Origin: DATJFQ01 sp035492775
Lineage (GTDB): Bacteria; Acidobacteriota; Vicinamibacteria; Vicinamibacterales; 2-12-FULL-66-21
Assembly: GCA_035492775.1 (NCBI GenBank)
Contig: DATJIW010000097.1
Coordinates: 1-64,000, forward strand
Reading direction: 5' to 3'
Length of the DNA stretch: 64,000 nt
Within the stretch, counting starts at the first letter, position 1; the number at the start of each line of letters is the position of its first letter. Under the pieces are notes generated by a model. It was not told where the DNA came from and did no database searches. It worked only from the letters and a program-made list of their open reading frames with translations. The position numbers and the translations under genes are program-made. This document shows, in pieces, positions 62,288-64,000 of the stretch.

Positions 62288-63193
62288 TCAGATCCGCGGC
62301 GCGGGCGCGGCGGGAATCTCCTCTGGACGATGGCGTCGCAATCGCGCGTTGGCGGCTGTGACTTCGACGCCATAGAGGAATAGAACGGCGCACGTATACA
62401 CCCAGACGAGGAACACCACGACCGCCGCTATCGAGCCGTGGACGTTCGTCAACCGATCCATGCTGACGCGCAGATACCACGAGAAACCGAACAGCGCACC
62501 GCGCCACAGCAGACCCGTGACGACGGCGCCCACCCAGACGTCACGAAAACGCACTTCCGCATTCGGGACGAAGTAGAAGATGAGGCCCACGACGAGGATG
62601 AACACCACCGTGCTGCCGATCTTCACCGCGATGTTCTGCAGGACTGTGAGCGCGGGCGTTCGCACGAGGACGACGGCGAACCAGCGCGCCTCGATCACGT
62701 TGATGGCGCTGACCAGCAGCAGACCGCCGAGCAGCAGCACGCTGGCGGCGATCAGCATCAGGAGCGCGATCAGCTTGTGGCGGAAGTAGCTCGGTTGTTT
62801 CTCGACGCCCCACGCGTGGTTCACCGCGGACGTGATCGCGCTGAACACGCCCATGGCCGCCCAGATCATCACCACGCTTCCGGCGACGCCCAGCCGGAGC
62901 CTGGCCTGTTGCAGCGCGTCGAGCTGCGCGGTGACGAACTCAAAGTGTCTCGGGAAGTAGCGCAGCACGAAGCCGAGGATCTCGGCGCGATCGCCGACGT
63001 CGACAGTGACGCTACCGAGGATGGAGAACGCGAGAAGGAAGAAGGGAAAGAGCGACAGCAGCGCGTAGTAGGCGATGGAGGACGCGAAGGTGAGGTCGTT
63101 GGACTGGTAGATGCCGACCACACCGCGCCAGATGGCGAGACCCGTCAGACGAATCTCGCCTCGGATACGTGAGGCCGTGCGCCGCCCGTCCAC
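62288..63193 (-). CDS. YihY/BrkB-family membrane protein
   Basis: The 301-residue protein has about six helices (about 38-60, 95-115, 140-165, 185-205, 220-240, 245-270). The FASSIAYYALLSLFPFFLLAFSILG segment is the family signature (often annotated as YihY, formerly tRNA-processing BN). Homologues are widespread and of uncertain function. GTG 63193 is the start. Two small stress-type genes lie upstream on the same strand. Confidence 0.92.
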   Translation of the reverse strand: MDGRRTASRIRGEIRLTGLAIWRGVVGIYQSNDLTFASSIAYYALLSLFPFFLLAFSILGSVTVDVGDRAEILGFVLRYFPRHFEFVTAQLDALQQARLRLGVAGSVVMIWAAMGVFSAITSAVNHAWGVEKQPSYFRHKLIALLMLIAASVLLLGGLLLVSAINVIEARWFAVVLVRTPALTVLQNIAVKIGSTVVFILVVGLIFYFVPNAEVRFRDVWVGAVVTGLLWRGALFGFSWYLRVSMDRLTNVHGSIAAVVVFLVWVYTCAVLFLYGVEVTAANARLRRHRPEEIPAAPAPRI

Positions 63194-63205
63194 GGCCCGA
63201 TGATA

Positions 63206-63406
63206 TCAACCCCTGTGGCCGCTCAGCTCCCAGGCGCGACGGGCTTCGCCGACCGCCCAGGCGGCCAGCGGCCCGCGCGCCCACGAGCGCGCGAGCTGCC
63301 ACGCCAGGACGCGCAGCCGCGGCGTACGGAGCACCGCATACGCAGCGCTCACTGCCGCCGCCACCATCACGACGTTCGCCGTCGTGCGCGCCTGCTGTTC
63401 CGTCAT
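63206..63406 (-). CDS. Small membrane protein of unknown function
   Basis: The 66-residue protein starts at ATG 63406 (MTEQQARTTANVV). One hydrophobic segment (about 8-25) is followed by a helix with WQLARSWARGPLAAWAVGEARRAWEL. It lies 12 bases before YihY's GTG and 10 bases after the YtxH-like stop, so these genes form a minus-strand run. I do not recognise the family. Confidence 0.55.
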   Translation of the reverse strand: MTEQQARTTANVVMVAAAVSAAYAVLRTPRLRVLAWQLARSWARGPLAAWAVGEARRAWELSGHRG

Positions 63407-63416
63407 CGCGTCGCCG

Positions 63417-63821
63417 TCAGCGCGTTCCCCCCGGCGTGCTCGTCGAACCGAGGTCACGATTGTGCGTGCCGCCCGTGCTGCCGGATGTGCTGCTTCCGGA
63501 ATTGGACGTCGACGCTCCGCTCGTGCCCGTCGTGCCGGTGGCGCCCGAAGCCATGCTGCTCACGCTGGAGCGGGCCCGGTCGTACGCGTCGCGGCCACGG
63601 TCCACCATCTGGCTGACCTTGTCAGACGCCTGCTGATACGTATCGCCAGCCGTCGAGCGCAGCTTCCCCGCCGACTCGCCAAGCTGGGACCGCAGTTCGG
63701 ATCCCGCCTTCGGCGCGAACAACATGCCGAGCCCCGCGCCTAGTACCGTGCCCGCCAGCAGCCCCATCAGGAACGAGCCGCCGCCTTCTTCCCGCTCATA
63801 GCGATCGTATTCGTATGCCAT
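63417..63821 (-). CDS. YtxH-domain protein
   Basis: The 134-residue protein starts at ATG 63821 behind AGGAGG. It has a Gly-rich membrane helix (GGGSFLMGLLAGTVLGAGLGMLFAPKAGSELR, about 13-45), the hallmark of YtxH/GvpP-type stress proteins. A helical region follows (about 45-90), then a Ser/Gly/Thr low-complexity tail. The family is linked to general stress, without a known mechanism. Confidence 0.85.
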   Translation of the reverse strand: MAYEYDRYEREEGGGSFLMGLLAGTVLGAGLGMLFAPKAGSELRSQLGESAGKLRSTAGDTYQQASDKVSQMVDRGRDAYDRARSSVSSMASGATGTTGTSGASTSNSGSSTSGSTGGTHNRDLGSTSTPGGTR

Positions 63822-63892
63822 GCAACCTCCTTGAATCCGTTCGTCGTCCGTCATCCGAGAGCCCGCCTCGCCGAAGCCAGGGGCGAAGCCGG

Positions 63893-64000
63893 TCACGCCT
63901 GCTGCAGCACCGACATGATCGCCGCGCGGACGCCGCGCACGATCCCGACGGCCTGGTAGACCTTGTCGCGCACGGACGACCGCATCCGATCAGCCGTCTC
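63893..64000 (-). CDS. C-terminal end of a small unidentified protein (cut by window edge)
   Basis: The minus-strand frame is open from the right edge and ends with TGA at 63895-63893, giving 35 residues that include VRDKVYQAVGIVRGVRAA. It precedes the YtxH-like gene by 71 bases. The sequence is helical, and no family can be named from the fragment. Confidence 0.5.
   Translation of the reverse strand, partial: ETADRMRSSVRDKVYQAVGIVRGVRAAIMSVLQQA

Overview
The window is 64 kb of a high-GC chromosome that most resembles Acidobacteriota, probably the Vicinamibacteria branch. This is inferred from gene content and was not tested by search. The main clues are five free-standing MacB-like permeases of the type called ADOP (acidobacterial duplicated orphan permease), one of them paired with a PadR regulator, plus several small families common in that phylum. 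There is no IS element, prophage, CRISPR array or rRNA operon. The only intact RNA gene is one tRNA-Leu(UAA). Long antisense reading frames occur everywhere because of the base composition and are not genes. || Layout. 0-2.3 kb: end of an unknown gene, an anti-sigma-like membrane protein, a long-form IspH and a small membrane protein. 2.4-9 kb: a tripartite efflux operon (Spy/CpxP-like protein, TolC-like channel, MacA-like adaptor, MacB ATPase, MacB permease) and a secreted protein, closed by a clear terminator. 9-14.5 kb, minus strand: folK with a ferritin-like protein and a DksA-type zinc protein, then a tesA-ybbA-ybbP unit. 14.5-19.5 kb: metallophosphoesterase, L,D-transpeptidase and M23 peptidase with overlapping ends, then ECF sigma, anti-sigma and DUF4097 protein. 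19.8-25.8 kb: ADOP permease, a receiver-PP2C regulator and a LytS/LytT-type two-component pair. 25.9-32.4 kb: DUF2339 membrane protein, an FNT-type channel, an FTR1-type iron permease, and an opposing pair made of a C39-peptidase/TPR/POTRA/barrel fusion and a PA2779-like protein. 32.5-43.4 kb: PadR-ADOP pair, VanZ-like protein, pyrophosphatase, PPK2, PdxH and two tandem ADOP permeases. 43.6-48 kb: a minus-strand run (POTRA-HEAT protein, glycosyltransferase-methyltransferase fusion, zinc-ribbon protein), a decayed tRNA-Leu copy and the intact tRNA-Leu. 48-60.3 kb: ADOP, REC-PilZ protein, amidase, hydratase plus SPATA20-like thioredoxin protein, an ABC-2 exporter and RecQ. 60.3-64 kb: a second ECF sigma/anti-sigma pair with divergent promoters, a DUF6249-like protein, a candidate structured RNA, a YihY protein and small stress-type proteins. 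|| How the genes work together. Much of the window concerns the cell envelope: export pumps, peptidoglycan enzymes, outer-membrane proteins and envelope-sensing sigma factors. The most notable observations are the C39-TPR-POTRA-barrel fusion beside PA2779, two divergent promoters with identical elements and spacing at the second sigma operon, a foldable three-way-junction sequence in the convergent gap at 62.1-62.3 kb, and the degenerate tRNA-Leu 0.9 kb from the intact one.
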